Source of the DNA: Pseudomonas viridiflava
GTDB lineage: Bacteria > Pseudomonadota > Gammaproteobacteria > Pseudomonadales > Pseudomonadaceae
Length of the DNA stretch: 64,000 bases
Direction of reading: 5' to 3'
NCBI RefSeq assembly: GCF_900590755.1
Contig: NZ_UUOC01000052.1
Location: 1 to 64,000 of the forward strand
Made by a program: the position numbers and the translations under genes. A model generated the notes under the pieces. That model worked only from the letters and a program-made list of their open reading frames with translations. It ran no database searches and was not told the DNA's origin. Positions 35,359 to 44,731 of the stretch are shown here, in pieces; the stretch's first letter is position 1; each line of letters begins with the position of its first letter.

Positions 35359-36255
35359 TCAATTCCCGCCCACGGCGAAATTGGGCAGGCTTTGCACCGG
35401 TTGGGCGAATTCGTAGGGGATGGATTCCAGCGCCAGGCCTACGTTGCGCTGTATCGCGAAGTGCAGGTGCGGGCCGGTGCTGTTGCCGGTGTTACCCGAG
35501 CGTGCCAAGGCGCTGCCGACGGTGACGTGCTGACCTTCCTTGACGCTCACCGAGCCACGCATCAAATGCAGATAAACGCCCATGGTGCCGTCGTCATGCA
35601 GGATGCGCACGAAATTGCCTGACGGGTTCGACCCCTTGCCTGTCTGCTCATTCTCGACCTTGACCACCACCCCGCCACGGGCCGCAATGATCGGTGTGCC
35701 TTCGGGCATGGCGATGTCCATGGCGTAGCGGCCTTTGGCGCCGAAGTGGCTGTATTTACCGTTGGGGCCTTGGCTCAGGCGAAACGGGCCACCGATCCAG
35801 GGCAGCGGATAGCGATAGGCAAAAGCCGAACGCTGCGGGTCACCCACAATCGAGCGCAGGTTGGTCTTGTAGCTCATGCTCTTGCCGACGACCTTGGGGC
35901 TCAACACCGACACCCGTTCGTTGCTGCGGGCTGCGATAGTCCGGCGGATGGTCTGGTCGGCAACGCCCAGAACGTTTTTCACTCCGGAGATCTTCAGCTC
36001 GATTTCCACGGGCGCATACAGATCGTTGCGCACGTAGAGGCTGTCCACGCCCTTGTCACGCTTGGTGCTCAAATGCACCTGCTGCTCGATGTGCTCGACC
36101 ATCCGATCCTTGAATTTCATCACCGATGCGCCGGGCGTCGGGCGGTCCGTAAACGAGACTACGCCGTTGGCGTCCGTGAATCGATAGATGGTCACCGCCC
36201 CGGCTGATTGGACAGCCAGCAACAGCGCACACAGGATCAATAAGCGCTTGGGCAT
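35359..36255 (-). CDS. exported M23-family metallopeptidase with DUF4124 domain
   Basis: A 298-residue exported protein: signal peptide (residues 1-20), DUF4124 (IYRFTDANGVVSFTDRP), a middle region, and an M23 domain with the zinc ligands in SHFGAKGRYAMDIAMPEGT and GPHLHFAIQ. M23 enzymes cut peptidoglycan cross-links or serve as amidase activators when degenerate; the ligands here look complete. In P. aeruginosa a gene of this type lies between corC and the phoU-side response regulator (from memory). Confidence 0.9.
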   Translation of the reverse strand: MPKRLLILCALLLAVQSAGAVTIYRFTDANGVVSFTDRPTPGASVMKFKDRMVEHIEQQVHLSTKRDKGVDSLYVRNDLYAPVEIELKISGVKNVLGVADQTIRRTIAARSNERVSVLSPKVVGKSMSYKTNLRSIVGDPQRSAFAYRYPLPWIGGPFRLSQGPNGKYSHFGAKGRYAMDIAMPEGTPIIAARGGVVVKVENEQTGKGSNPSGNFVRILHDDGTMGVYLHLMRGSVSVKEGQHVTVGSALARSGNTGNSTGPHLHFAIQRNVGLALESIPYEFAQPVQSLPNFAVGGN

Positions 36256-36391
36256 GGGAAGGGTCTGGGTTGTAAAAAAGGTGAGGCAAGCCTAACAGCG
36301 ATTTCTTCGAATGAGGACACAGCTGTATCAATCGGCAACAGACCAGGCGTCAAGGAATCCGCGCCAGAGGGAGGGGCCGCAAAACTATCTC

Positions 36392-36481
36392 GTGGGACCG
36401 GCTTCAGCCGGGAAGGCGGCAGTTCAGTCAATACAGTCCCACTGGATGTACCGACCCCTTCCCGGCTAAAGCCGGTTCCAC
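36392..36481. repeat. paired REP element (REPIN), family A, 90 bp
   Basis: GTGGGACCGGCTTCAGCCGG at the left and CCGGCTAAAGCCGGTTCCAC at the right; 90 bases end to end. Confidence 0.92.
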
Positions 36482-36500
36482 GGATGTCACCGACCGCGCA

Positions 36501-37397
36501 TCAAGCACCCGGCGAGAAGTGCTTCTGTGCGGTGCCGCGGGCGATCAGGCGGGAGATGTAGTCCAGCTTCTGAGCGTCCTGGTCGGTGAAGCGGAAGGTC
36601 ACTTGCAACCAGTCGCTGTCGGGCTTGGGCTCGAAGGCGGTGATGGTGTGCAGGTAGCCATTGAGCCGCGCCACTTCATTGGTCTCGCCCTGCTCCAGAT
36701 CGAGCACAGCCTGCTCCAGAATCTGCGGCAGCACTTCACTGCGGCGGATCACCAGCGACGCTTCCTTCAGGGTCAGTGCCTTGATCACGCAGCTCTGATT
36801 GCCACTGGACAGGCGCAACTGGCCTTGGCCGCGACCTGCAGGTTCTTTGGCCGCTACTGTCTGTTGTGCCACGGGCGGTGCCTTGGCGATGCCGCTCGCA
36901 GCAGGCGCAGAAGGCCTGACTACTTCAGCCTTGCCGCCAGTCAGCGCGCTCAGCGATTCATTGAGCCCGGAGCTGACCCGCGCCGGACCACTGGACATCA
37001 CGGCTTCCAGCTTGCCAACTTTGGCAAACGCCTTTTTGACCTTGGTCAGCAGCTGCTCGTTGGTGAACGGCTTACCGACGAAATCGGTCACGCCCGCCTG
37101 AATGGCCTGCACGACGTTTTCTTTATCGCCACGGCTGGTGACCATGATGAATGGCACGGTTTTCAGGTAGTTATCCTGCCCGCGACACCAGGCCAGCAGC
37201 TCAAGGCCGGACATTTCAGGCATTTCCCAATCGCACAGAATCAGGTCGAACGTCTCGCGGCTCAGAACTACCTGAGCTTTGCGGCCGTTGACGGCGTCTT
37301 CGGTGTGAATACCGGGAAAGTAATTGCGCAGACCTTTCTTTACCAAATCGCGAATGAAAGTCGCGTCATCCACAATCAAAACACTGACTTTACTCAT
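36501..37397 (-). CDS. response regulator with C-terminal PilZ-like domain
   Basis: A 298-residue regulator. The receiver domain (residues 1-125) has the acidic pair DD at 10-11, phosphoacceptor Asp 56 (LILCDWEMPE), and the conserved Lys in VGKPF. A linker leads to a C-terminal PilZ-like region (residues 190-290; LRLSSGNQSCVIKALTLKEA), which in PilZ proteins can bind cyclic-di-GMP; the RxxxR motif is not obvious, so binding is uncertain. The start ATG at 37397 has GGAG upstream. It follows phoU on the same strand, as in P. aeruginosa. Confidence 0.82.
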   Translation of the reverse strand: MSKVSVLIVDDATFIRDLVKKGLRNYFPGIHTEDAVNGRKAQVVLSRETFDLILCDWEMPEMSGLELLAWCRGQDNYLKTVPFIMVTSRGDKENVVQAIQAGVTDFVGKPFTNEQLLTKVKKAFAKVGKLEAVMSSGPARVSSGLNESLSALTGGKAEVVRPSAPAASGIAKAPPVAQQTVAAKEPAGRGQGQLRLSSGNQSCVIKALTLKEASLVIRRSEVLPQILEQAVLDLEQGETNEVARLNGYLHTITAFEPKPDSDWLQVTFRFTDQDAQKLDYISRLIARGTAQKHFSPGA

Positions 37398-37564
37398 CGA
37401 CGCTCCTGCGGGCGTGTCCGCCTGGATCGGCGAACTGCGTTGATGCCTGACACACCCTATATTTCTGCAAGCATAGCGTTGACTACTAGCCAACGGCCAT
37501 CCTGATTGAAGACGCCAGGACATTTAATTCGCGGGCGGCTGATAAATTCATGAGCCCGGGAACG

Positions 37565-37595
37565 AAAACGCCCAGCTGCGAGCTGGGCGTTTTTT
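37565..37595 (-). terminator. bidirectional terminator after phoU
   Basis: AACGCCCAGCT-GCG-AGCTGGGCGTT with A4 on one side and T6 on the other. It follows phoU directly on the minus strand and would close the pst-phoU transcript. Confidence 0.88.
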
Positions 37596-37606
37596 CGCAG
37601 GCAATC

Positions 37607-38368
37607 TTACTTATCGTCAGCTTCGCCCGGAACATTAGGGCTTTCGGTCGATATACCTTGAACCTCTTCTTTCATACGTTTGAGGCCCATGTGCCGTACG
37701 TCGGTGCCGCGCACCAGATAGATAACCAGCTCGGAGATGTTACGAGCGTGGTCGCCGATCCGCTCCAGCGAGCGCAGTACCCAGATCACATTGAGAACAC
37801 GGGAGATCGAACGCGGATCTTCCATCATGTAGGTCGCCAGCTCGCGCAGGGCGGTCTTGTATTCACGATCGATGATCTTGTCGTACTGAGCCACCGACAG
37901 CGCCAGTTCCGGGTCGAATCGAGCGAACGAGTCCAGCGCATCGCGGACCATGTTGCGCACCTGGTCGCCAATGTGGCGCACTTCCACGTAACCACGCGGC
38001 GACTCGCCTTCTTCGCACAGCTGGATGGCGCGACGGGCAATCTTGGTGGCTTCATCACCGATGCGCTCCAGGTCGATGACCGACTTGGAGATGCTGATGA
38101 TCAAACGCAGGTCCGATGCAGCCGGCTGACGACGAGCGAGGATGCGCAGGCATTCTTCGTCGATGTTGCGCTCCATCTGGTTGATGCGGTCGTCAACTTC
38201 CCGAACGCGCTGGGCCAGACCGGAATCGGCTTCGATCAAGGCAGTCACGGCATCGTTGACCTGCTTTTCGACCAAACCGCCCATCTCTAGCAAATGGCTG
38301 CGTACTTCTTCGAGTTCAGCGTTGAACTGTTGGGAGATGTGATGCGTGAGGCTGTCTTTATGAATCAT
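37607..38368 (-). CDS. phoU: phosphate transport system regulator PhoU
   Basis: A 253-residue helical protein with two PhoU repeats, each with the metal-binding pattern E/DxxxD: EADSGLAQRVREVDDRINQM in the first, and RIGDHARNISELVIYLV in the second. PhoU links the Pst transporter to PhoR and damps the Pho regulon when phosphate is ample. It lies 68 bases downstream of pstB on the same strand. Confidence 0.96.
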   Translation of the reverse strand: MIHKDSLTHHISQQFNAELEEVRSHLLEMGGLVEKQVNDAVTALIEADSGLAQRVREVDDRINQMERNIDEECLRILARRQPAASDLRLIISISKSVIDLERIGDEATKIARRAIQLCEEGESPRGYVEVRHIGDQVRNMVRDALDSFARFDPELALSVAQYDKIIDREYKTALRELATYMMEDPRSISRVLNVIWVLRSLERIGDHARNISELVIYLVRGTDVRHMGLKRMKEEVQGISTESPNVPGEADDK

Positions 38369-38436
38369 GCTTGGTGTCCTTGGAACGTCCGATTAAGTGC
38401 GAAAACGCAGCGGTGCTTCAGGGTTTTGAGCAAGTC

Positions 38437-39270
38437 CTAGCCATAACGACCGGTGATGTAATCTTCCGTCTGTTTTTTAGCCGGGTTGGTGAACATCGTG
38501 TCCGTGTCACCGAACTCGACCAGTTTGCCCATGTACATAAACGCGGTGTAATCCGAAACCCGTGCGGCCTGCTGCATGTTGTGAGTAACGATCACAATGG
38601 TGTATTTGGATTTCAGTTCGTAGATCAGTTCTTCAACTTTCAGCGTCGAAATCGGATCCAGTGCCGAACAAGGTTCGTCGAGCAGCAGAAATTCCGGCTC
38701 AACGGCAATCGTGCGGGCAATCACCAGCCGCTGCTGCTGACCGCCGGACAGCCCTAGCGCCGATTCATGCAGGCGGTCCTTGACCTCCTCCCACAGCGCC
38801 GCGCCTTTAAGCGCCCACTCGACCGCCTCGTCAAGCACACGCTTTTTGTTGATGCCCTGGATTCGCAGGCCATACACGACGTTTTCGTAGATGGTCTTGG
38901 GAAACGGGTTGGGCTTCTGGAACACCATGCCCACTCGACGGCGCAATTCGGCGACGTCTTCGCCCTTGGTGTAGATATCGTGACCGTACAGATTGATCGC
39001 GCCCTCGACGCGGCAGCCGTCCACCAGATCGTTCATGCGATTGAAGGTGCGCAGCAGCGTTGACTTGCCGCAGCCGGACGGGCCGATAAAGGACGTCACA
39101 CGCTGCTTCGGGATATTCAGGCTGACATCGAACAGCGCCTGCTTGTCACCATAAAACAGGTTCAGGCCCGGCACTTCGATAGCCACGGTTTCGTCGGCCA
39201 GATGCAGGCCAGACTTGTTGCGCCCCAGGGCTGACATATTGATACCTCGTGCCGGGTTTCGCGGCTGCAT
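38437..39270 (-). CDS. pstB: phosphate ABC transporter ATP-binding protein PstB
   Basis: A 277-residue ATPase: Walker [14 protein letters not shown]-loop [12 protein letters not shown], signature [14 protein letters not shown], Walker [15 protein letters not shown], and the His switch VTHNMQQA. The full N-terminus including [10 protein letters not shown] agrees with pseudomonad PstB, so I keep the first ATG. It energises phosphate uptake through PstA/PstC. Confidence 0.97.
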   Translation of the reverse strand: MQPRNPARGINMSALGRNKSGLHLADETVAIEVPGLNLFYGDKQALFDVSLNIPKQRVTSFIGPSGCGKSTLLRTFNRMNDLVDGCRVEGAINLYGHDIYTKGEDVAELRRRVGMVFQKPNPFPKTIYENVVYGLRIQGINKKRVLDEAVEWALKGAALWEEVKDRLHESALGLSGGQQQRLVIARTIAVEPEFLLLDEPCSALDPISTLKVEELIYELKSKYTIVIVTHNMQQAARVSDYTAFMYMGKLVEFGDTDTMFTNPAKKQTEDYITGRYG

Positions 39271-39344
39271 GGATTGCTCCTTACGCTAACTATTCTGTTC
39301 AACCGCTTTGATGAAACAACGCAACTAAAGGGTTCACACGGCCT

Positions 39345-39429
39345 GTGGGCCCGGCTTTAGCCGGGAATACGTCGGTACATTCAGTGACGCCTTCCCGGCT
39401 ATAACGGAACGCCGCCCGGCCGGTCCCAC
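39345..39429. repeat. paired REP element (REPIN), family A, rearranged, 85 bp
   Basis: The left arm (GTGGGCCCGGCTTTAGCCGG) is normal. The right arm is interrupted: CTTCCCGGCTATAACGG, then a second partial CCCGGCCGGTCCCAC. It is the only family A copy that is not 90 bases. It sits between pstB and pstA, inside the likely operon. Confidence 0.8.
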
Positions 39430-39458
39430 AGGCGATCATTGATTAAAATTTGTGCAGA

Positions 39459-41129
39459 TCAACTATCCAGCGCTTTGTACTTTTCCCGCAGGTGGTTACG
39501 AATTGCCACCGCAGACAGGTTCAGCAAGGCAATCACTAACACCAGCAGCAACGCCGTGGCGTACACCAGTGGCCGCGCAGCCTCGACGTTGGGGCTTTGG
39601 AAGCCGACGTCATAAATATGGAACCCCAGGTGCATGATCTTCTGATCCAGATGCAGGTAAGGGTAGTTGCCATCTACCGGCAGCGACGGCGCGAGTTTCA
39701 CCACACCCACCAGCATCAGCGGGGCGACTTCACCTGCGGCGCGGGCCACGGCCAGAATCAAACCAGTCATCATCGCCGGGCTGGCCATGGGCAGAACGAT
39801 CTTCCACAGGGTCTCGGCCTTGGTCGCACCCAGCGCCAGCGAGCCTTCACGCAAACTCAGCGGGATGCGCGCCAGACCTTCTTCAGTCGCCACGATCACC
39901 ACCGGCACCGCCAGCAGCGCCAGGGTCAACGAGGCCCACAGCAGGCCCGGTGTGCCGAAAGTCGGCGCGGGCAATGCCTCAGGGAAGAACAGCCGATCCA
40001 CCGAACCACCCAACACATAAACAAAGAAACCCAGCCCGAACACGCCATAAACAATGGCCGGCACACCCGCCAGGTTGTTCACGGCGATGCGGATCAACCG
40101 GGTGACCGGGCCCTGTCGGGCGTATTCACGCAGGTAAACCGCTGCCAGCACCCCAAATGGCGTGACGATCACGGCCATGATCAGGGTCATCATCACGGTG
40201 CCGAAAATCGCCGGGAAGATGCCACCTTCGGTGTTGGCTTCTCGCGGGTCTTCGCTGAGGAACTCCCAGAGCTTCTTGAAATAGAAACCGAGTTTGGTGA
40301 ACGTGCCCATCGCGTTTGGCTGGTAGGCATGGACGATTTTGCCCAGGCTGATTTCGACTTCTTTGCCGTTGGCATCCCGGGCGGTCAGGCTGTCGCGGTC
40401 AAAGGCTTCATGAAGCGAACCCAGCTGGGCTTCGATCACTTTGTAGCGGCTGTCGAGTTCTGCGCGTTCGCGCGCCATGTCGGCTTGAGCCGCCGCATCC
40501 AGCGTGCCTTCCAGTTCCAGCTTGCGGGCCTGTAAGCGCAGTCGCTCGATGCCGTGGTTGATGGCGCCGATGTCTTTCTTTTCCAACTGATAAAGCTCGT
40601 CGGCCAAACCTTCGACGCGCTTGATACGTTCTTGCAGGGTTGGCCAGGCCGCTTCGCCTTCAGCCACTACCTTGCCGCTTTCCTTCACGTTGACCAGATA
40701 GCCGTAGAAATTGCCCCACTCGCGACGCTCAAGGGTCATCAGCTCGGCGGGCGTGCTCTGTTGAGTCAGCCACTCGCCCACGATCCAGGTGAAGTCACTG
40801 GGGCCAATATCACGGTTGCCGACCTTGAACAGCTCGCGGGTCATGAACTCGGGGCCTTCAGCGGGCACCGGCAGGCCTGAGCCCTTCAGGCGCTCACGAG
40901 GCACTTGTTCTTTCTCGACCACTTCACCAATGAGGACGTGTTTCTCCTGATTGGGTACGTCGTAGTGTGCGTACACCAGATCCGCCGGCCAGAAATGTCC
41001 CAGACCACGCACGGCAATCACCGAGAGCAGGCCAAGGGTCATGATGACGGCAATCGTCACCGCGCCCGCGCTCATCCAGACGCCTGGGGCGCCTGTCTTG
41101 AACCAGCTCTTGAGGGAGTTCTGTTTCAC
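39459..41129 (-). CDS. pstA: phosphate ABC transporter permease PstA with coiled-coil insertion
   Basis: A 556-residue permease, about twice the usual PstA length of 280-300. The membrane domain (six helices, residues 305-550, with the EAA-type loop SLREGSLALGATKAETLWKI) is normal. Between the first helix (residues 20-40) and the rest, roughly residues 45-300 form a hydrophilic insertion with a helical, coiled-coil-like part (LQERIKRVEGLADELYQLEK, then LRLQARKLELEG) predicted to face the periplasm. Pseudomonad PstA proteins, as I recall, carry such an extension. It lies 15 bases after pstC. Confidence 0.93.
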   Translation of the reverse strand: MKQNSLKSWFKTGAPGVWMSAGAVTIAVIMTLGLLSVIAVRGLGHFWPADLVYAHYDVPNQEKHVLIGEVVEKEQVPRERLKGSGLPVPAEGPEFMTRELFKVGNRDIGPSDFTWIVGEWLTQQSTPAELMTLERREWGNFYGYLVNVKESGKVVAEGEAAWPTLQERIKRVEGLADELYQLEKKDIGAINHGIERLRLQARKLELEGTLDAAAQADMARERAELDSRYKVIEAQLGSLHEAFDRDSLTARDANGKEVEISLGKIVHAYQPNAMGTFTKLGFYFKKLWEFLSEDPREANTEGGIFPAIFGTVMMTLIMAVIVTPFGVLAAVYLREYARQGPVTRLIRIAVNNLAGVPAIVYGVFGLGFFVYVLGGSVDRLFFPEALPAPTFGTPGLLWASLTLALLAVPVVIVATEEGLARIPLSLREGSLALGATKAETLWKIVLPMASPAMMTGLILAVARAAGEVAPLMLVGVVKLAPSLPVDGNYPYLHLDQKIMHLGFHIYDVGFQSPNVEAARPLVYATALLLVLVIALLNLSAVAIRNHLREKYKALDS

Positions 41130-41144
41130 GAACTGCTACCTTCC

Positions 41145-43406
41145 TTAAAGAGACGAGTATTGCTTGCGCAGACGCTGACGAATCAGCTCTGCGAGGGTGT
41201 TCATCACAAAGGTGAAGATCAGCAGCACCAGCGCCGCCAGGAACAACACCCGATAGTGACTGCCTCCCACTTCTGACTCGGGCATCTCAACGGCCACGTT
41301 GGCCGCCAGCGTGCGCATCCCCTCAAACAGATTCATGTCCATGATCGGCGTGTTGCCGGTCGCCATGAGCACGATCATGGTCTCACCCACCGCGCGGCCC
41401 ATGCCGATCATCAACGCCGAGAAAATCCCCGGGCTGGCGGTCAGGATCACCACGCGGGTCAGGGTCTGCCACGGCGTGGCGCCTAGCGCCAGTGAGCCCA
41501 AAGTCAGGCCCCGGGGCACGCTGAACACGGCATCTTCGGCAATCGAGTAAATGTTGGGGATCACTGCGAAGCCCATGGCGATACCCACCACCAGTGCATT
41601 GCGCTGGTCGTAGGTGATGCCCAGATCGTGGGAGATCCACATGCGCATGTCGCCGCCGAAGAACCAGTTCTCAAGATGCGGGCTCATGCTCAGCGCGAAC
41701 CAGCCCACCAGCAGCACCACGGGCAACAAAATGGCGGCTTCCCAACCCTCGGGCACCCGCAGACGAATGGAATCAGGCAAACGGCTCCAGCCGAAACCAG
41801 CCAGCAGGATGCCAATCGGGGTCAGCAGCAACAGGCTGAAGACACCCGGCAAATGGCCTTCCAGATACGGTGCCAGGAACAGCCCGGCGAAGAAGCCGAG
41901 GATGACTGTCGGCATGGCTTCCATCAGCTCAATGACCGGCTTGACCTTGCGACGCATCGCCGGAGCCATGAAGTAAGCGGTATAGATGGCGGCGGCGATC
42001 GCCAGTGGCGCGGCCAGCAGCATGGCGTAAAACGCGGCCTTGAGGGTGCCGTACGTCAGCGGCGCGAGGCTCAGCTTGGGCTCGAAATCACTGTTGGAAG
42101 CGGTGGACTGCCAGACATATTGCGGCGAGTCGTAATTCTCGTACCAGACCTTGCCCCACAGCGCGCTCCAGGACACTTCCGGGTGCGGATTCTTCAGCGT
42201 CAGCGGCAACAAAGCGCCGCCCTGCTCCACCAGCAACTGATCGGCCCGAGGCGACAGAGCGACAATCCCCGAACCTTCGGCAACCTGTTCAACCAGCAGG
42301 GTGCGGTGCGCGGTGCTGTGGAAGACCCCGAGCTTGCCCGAAGCATCCAGCGCCACGAAACCTTTGCGTCGCTGTTCGGCAGTGATCTGGGTAATGGGCG
42401 CGCTGCCCATTTTGAAGTCGCGAATGTGCATGAAGCGCATCTCTTCATCCACATCCCGGGCCATGAACCACTGGGCCATCGAGCCTTTGGAGTTGCCGAT
42501 GATCAACGAAATGCCGCCGACCAACTGAGTGCTGGCGGTGATTTCAGCGTTGGCGTCCTCAAGCAGTTTGTAGCGACCATTGAGTGTGCGATCCCGCAGG
42601 CTGAACACATCGGCCTGAGCGCGACCATTGATTACGTACAACCATTGCTGACGCGGATCGATGTAGATCGCTTTGACCAGGGCGGAGGTTTGCGGCAGCT
42701 CGATACGCTCCTGCTCGCGCGTGACTTCGCCGGTCATCATGTTTTCTTTGTTCGCCAGGGAAAAAACATGCAGCTGCGTGCCTGTGGAACCGGCGATCAC
42801 CAGCGTCTCACCATTGGCATTGAGGCTGACATGCTCCAGCGCACGCCCTTGATCGTCCAGGACCAACGGCGTTTCGCCATAGGGCCAGGTGATGGTCGGC
42901 GTGATGGTTTTTTTGTTGTTCGGGTAGGTCACCAGATAGTTGTGCCGGAAAGCGAGCACCTGACCGTTGGACAAGCCCAATGCAACCAGCGGCGTGCTGG
43001 GTTGATCCTGGCCGATGGACGTCACGCTCACGCCCGGCGGGAGCGGCAAACTGATGCGCTTGAGCTCGGCACCGTCGCGAACACTGAAAAATATCGCTTC
43101 ACCCTTGTCGGAAATCCGCATACCGACCTGATTCTGCTCTTCGACAGCGAGCATCAGTGGCTTGCCGGCATCATTCATCCATGCCGGCTTGAGCGGAGTT
43201 TGCGCGTTCAGGCTGGCGCCCTGAAACAAAGGCACGACCACGTAAGCCAGGTAAAAGAAGATCAAGGTGATTGCTGCAAGCACGGCAAGGCCGCCGACGG
43301 CTACATACCAGCGGGTCAGGCGATCCTTGAAGGCGCGAACGCGACGCTTGCGTTGCATCTCCGGCGTATTGAAATCAATGCGCTGGGAGGGTGAATTTTG
43401 AGTCAT
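41145..43406 (-). CDS. pstC: phosphate ABC transporter permease PstC with large periplasmic domain
   Basis: A 753-residue permease; typical PstC is about 320. One N-terminal helix (residues 33-58) precedes about 380 residues with repeating beta-rich units (VALGLSNGQVLAFRHNYLV, LVIAGSTGTQLHVFSLANK, WLYVINGRAQADVFSLRDRT, GFVALDASGKLGVFHST) that look like beta-propeller blades. The standard permease domain starts near residue 450 (LTYGTLKAAFYAMLLAAPLA) and contains LTLGSLALGATPWQTL, the coupling loop. Function as the Pst permease is secure from its neighbours. Confidence 0.93.
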   Translation of the reverse strand: MTQNSPSQRIDFNTPEMQRKRRVRAFKDRLTRWYVAVGGLAVLAAITLIFFYLAYVVVPLFQGASLNAQTPLKPAWMNDAGKPLMLAVEEQNQVGMRISDKGEAIFFSVRDGAELKRISLPLPPGVSVTSIGQDQPSTPLVALGLSNGQVLAFRHNYLVTYPNNKKTITPTITWPYGETPLVLDDQGRALEHVSLNANGETLVIAGSTGTQLHVFSLANKENMMTGEVTREQERIELPQTSALVKAIYIDPRQQWLYVINGRAQADVFSLRDRTLNGRYKLLEDANAEITASTQLVGGISLIIGNSKGSMAQWFMARDVDEEMRFMHIRDFKMGSAPITQITAEQRRKGFVALDASGKLGVFHSTAHRTLLVEQVAEGSGIVALSPRADQLLVEQGGALLPLTLKNPHPEVSWSALWGKVWYENYDSPQYVWQSTASNSDFEPKLSLAPLTYGTLKAAFYAMLLAAPLAIAAAIYTAYFMAPAMRRKVKPVIELMEAMPTVILGFFAGLFLAPYLEGHLPGVFSLLLLTPIGILLAGFGWSRLPDSIRLRVPEGWEAAILLPVVLLVGWFALSMSPHLENWFFGGDMRMWISHDLGITYDQRNALVVGIAMGFAVIPNIYSIAEDAVFSVPRGLTLGSLALGATPWQTLTRVVILTASPGIFSALMIGMGRAVGETMIVLMATGNTPIMDMNLFEGMRTLAANVAVEMPESEVGGSHYRVLFLAALVLLIFTFVMNTLAELIRQRLRKQYSSL

Positions 43407-43564
43407 CGGAGAATTGGCCAGTTCAACATGCGCACACCCTAAAGGAGCCGTATTACAAAATGGTTACAGTAAGGTGACGCAGAAAAGCCCGCCACCGGTA
43501 TTCATGGCAGCGGACTAAAAAGTAAGGGTGGCACTTCCCGAGCTGGAAGCCACCGCAACGTGAA

Positions 43565-44560
43565 CTATTTCCCTGCTACCGCACCTTCCTGCAAGCCAAG
43601 ATCCGTCAGGGCCTTGGTTACCACGCGCGAAGGCAGCGGGATGTAGCCATCTTTCATGACCACTTCCTGGCCCTGTCTGGACAGCACCAGTTTCACGAAC
43701 TCAGCTTCCAGTGGTGCCAAAGGCTTGTTCGGGGCCTTGTTGACGTAAACGTAGAGGAAACGCGACAGCGGGTAAGTGCCGTTCAGGGCATTGGTTTCGT
43801 TGTCTTCAACGAACTCGCCGCCTTCCTTCTTGGCCAGCGGCACGGTACGCACGCTGGACGTTTTATAACCAATGCCGGAATAGCCGATGCCATTGAGCGA
43901 GCTGCTGATGGAGCTGACCACCGAAGCCGAGCCAGGCTGTTCATTCACGTTGGCCTTGAAGTCACCTTTGCACAGGGCTTCTTCCTTGAAGTAGCCATAA
44001 GTGCCGGACACCGAGTTGCGCCCGAACAGCTGAATCGGCTTGTTCGCCAGGTCGCCGCTTACACCCACGTCGCCCCAGGTCTTGGCATCCGCCTTGGCCC
44101 CGCACAGGCGAGTGACGGAGAAAATCGCATCCACTTGCGCCATGGTCAGGCCTTTTATCGGGTTGTCCTTGTGCACGAATATCGCCAAAGCATCCACGGC
44201 CACCGGAATAGCCGTCGGCTTGTAGCCATGCTTTTGCTCGAAGGCAGACAATTCGCCGTCTTTCATCTTGCGGCTCATCGGGCCAAGGTTGGCGGTGCCT
44301 TCGGTGAGGGCTGGCGGCGCAGTGGAAGAACCCGCCGCCTGAATCTGGATATTTACGCTTGGGTATTCTTTCTTGTAGGCCTCGGCCCACAGGGTCATGA
44401 GATTCGCCAGGGTATCGGAGCCAACGCTGGAAAGGTTGCCCGAAACGCCCGATGTCTTCACGTATGGCTTGATCGCCGGGTCGACGGCAGCAACCGCATG
44501 GGCGGTGGCGACGCCAGCGGCCACGAAGGTCAGTGCAGTCATCAAACGCTTGAGTTTCAT
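43565..44560 (-). CDS. pstS: periplasmic phosphate-binding protein PstS
   Basis: A 331-residue periplasmic protein with a signal peptide (cleaved after about residue 25, [11 protein letters not shown]). The phosphate-binding pattern is present: [33 protein letters not shown] and [14 protein letters not shown]. It binds phosphate for PstC/PstA and is the first gene of the cluster, 158 bases before pstC. A candidate Pho box array precedes it. Confidence 0.96.
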   Translation of the reverse strand: MKLKRLMTALTFVAAGVATAHAVAAVDPAIKPYVKTSGVSGNLSSVGSDTLANLMTLWAEAYKKEYPSVNIQIQAAGSSTAPPALTEGTANLGPMSRKMKDGELSAFEQKHGYKPTAIPVAVDALAIFVHKDNPIKGLTMAQVDAIFSVTRLCGAKADAKTWGDVGVSGDLANKPIQLFGRNSVSGTYGYFKEEALCKGDFKANVNEQPGSASVVSSISSSLNGIGYSGIGYKTSSVRTVPLAKKEGGEFVEDNETNALNGTYPLSRFLYVYVNKAPNKPLAPLEAEFVKLVLSRQGQEVVMKDGYIPLPSRVVTKALTDLGLQEGAVAGK

Positions 44561-44619
44561 ACCTTGCTCCGAGCGAGGTCAAAAAATAGGTCCGTTGGCC
44601 CCGAGTATTGGCAGCCCAT

Positions 44620-44648
44620 GTGACGACTCTATGAATTGATTGTGACAA
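44620..44648 (-). promoter_or_regulatory. candidate Pho box array upstream of pstS
   Basis: On the minus strand three half-sites follow one another every 11 bases: TTGTCAC, AATTCAT and TCGTCAC, compared with the consensus CTGTCAT. It is 60-90 bases before the pstS start. The 11-base period supports PhoB binding more than any one half-site does. Confidence 0.55.
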
Positions 44649-44731
44649 TTGAATGAAAGGCCACGCCCTTTTACGGAGCGCGGCCTTCAAATGCTGCGAG
44701 GAATGAAACGGGTTGTTTCAGGCTGCGGGGC

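Noticed and set aside
41628-43394. A 588-codon open frame antisense to pstC
   Set aside because: Same GC-rich shadow effect; no recognisable domain, and pstC is certain.
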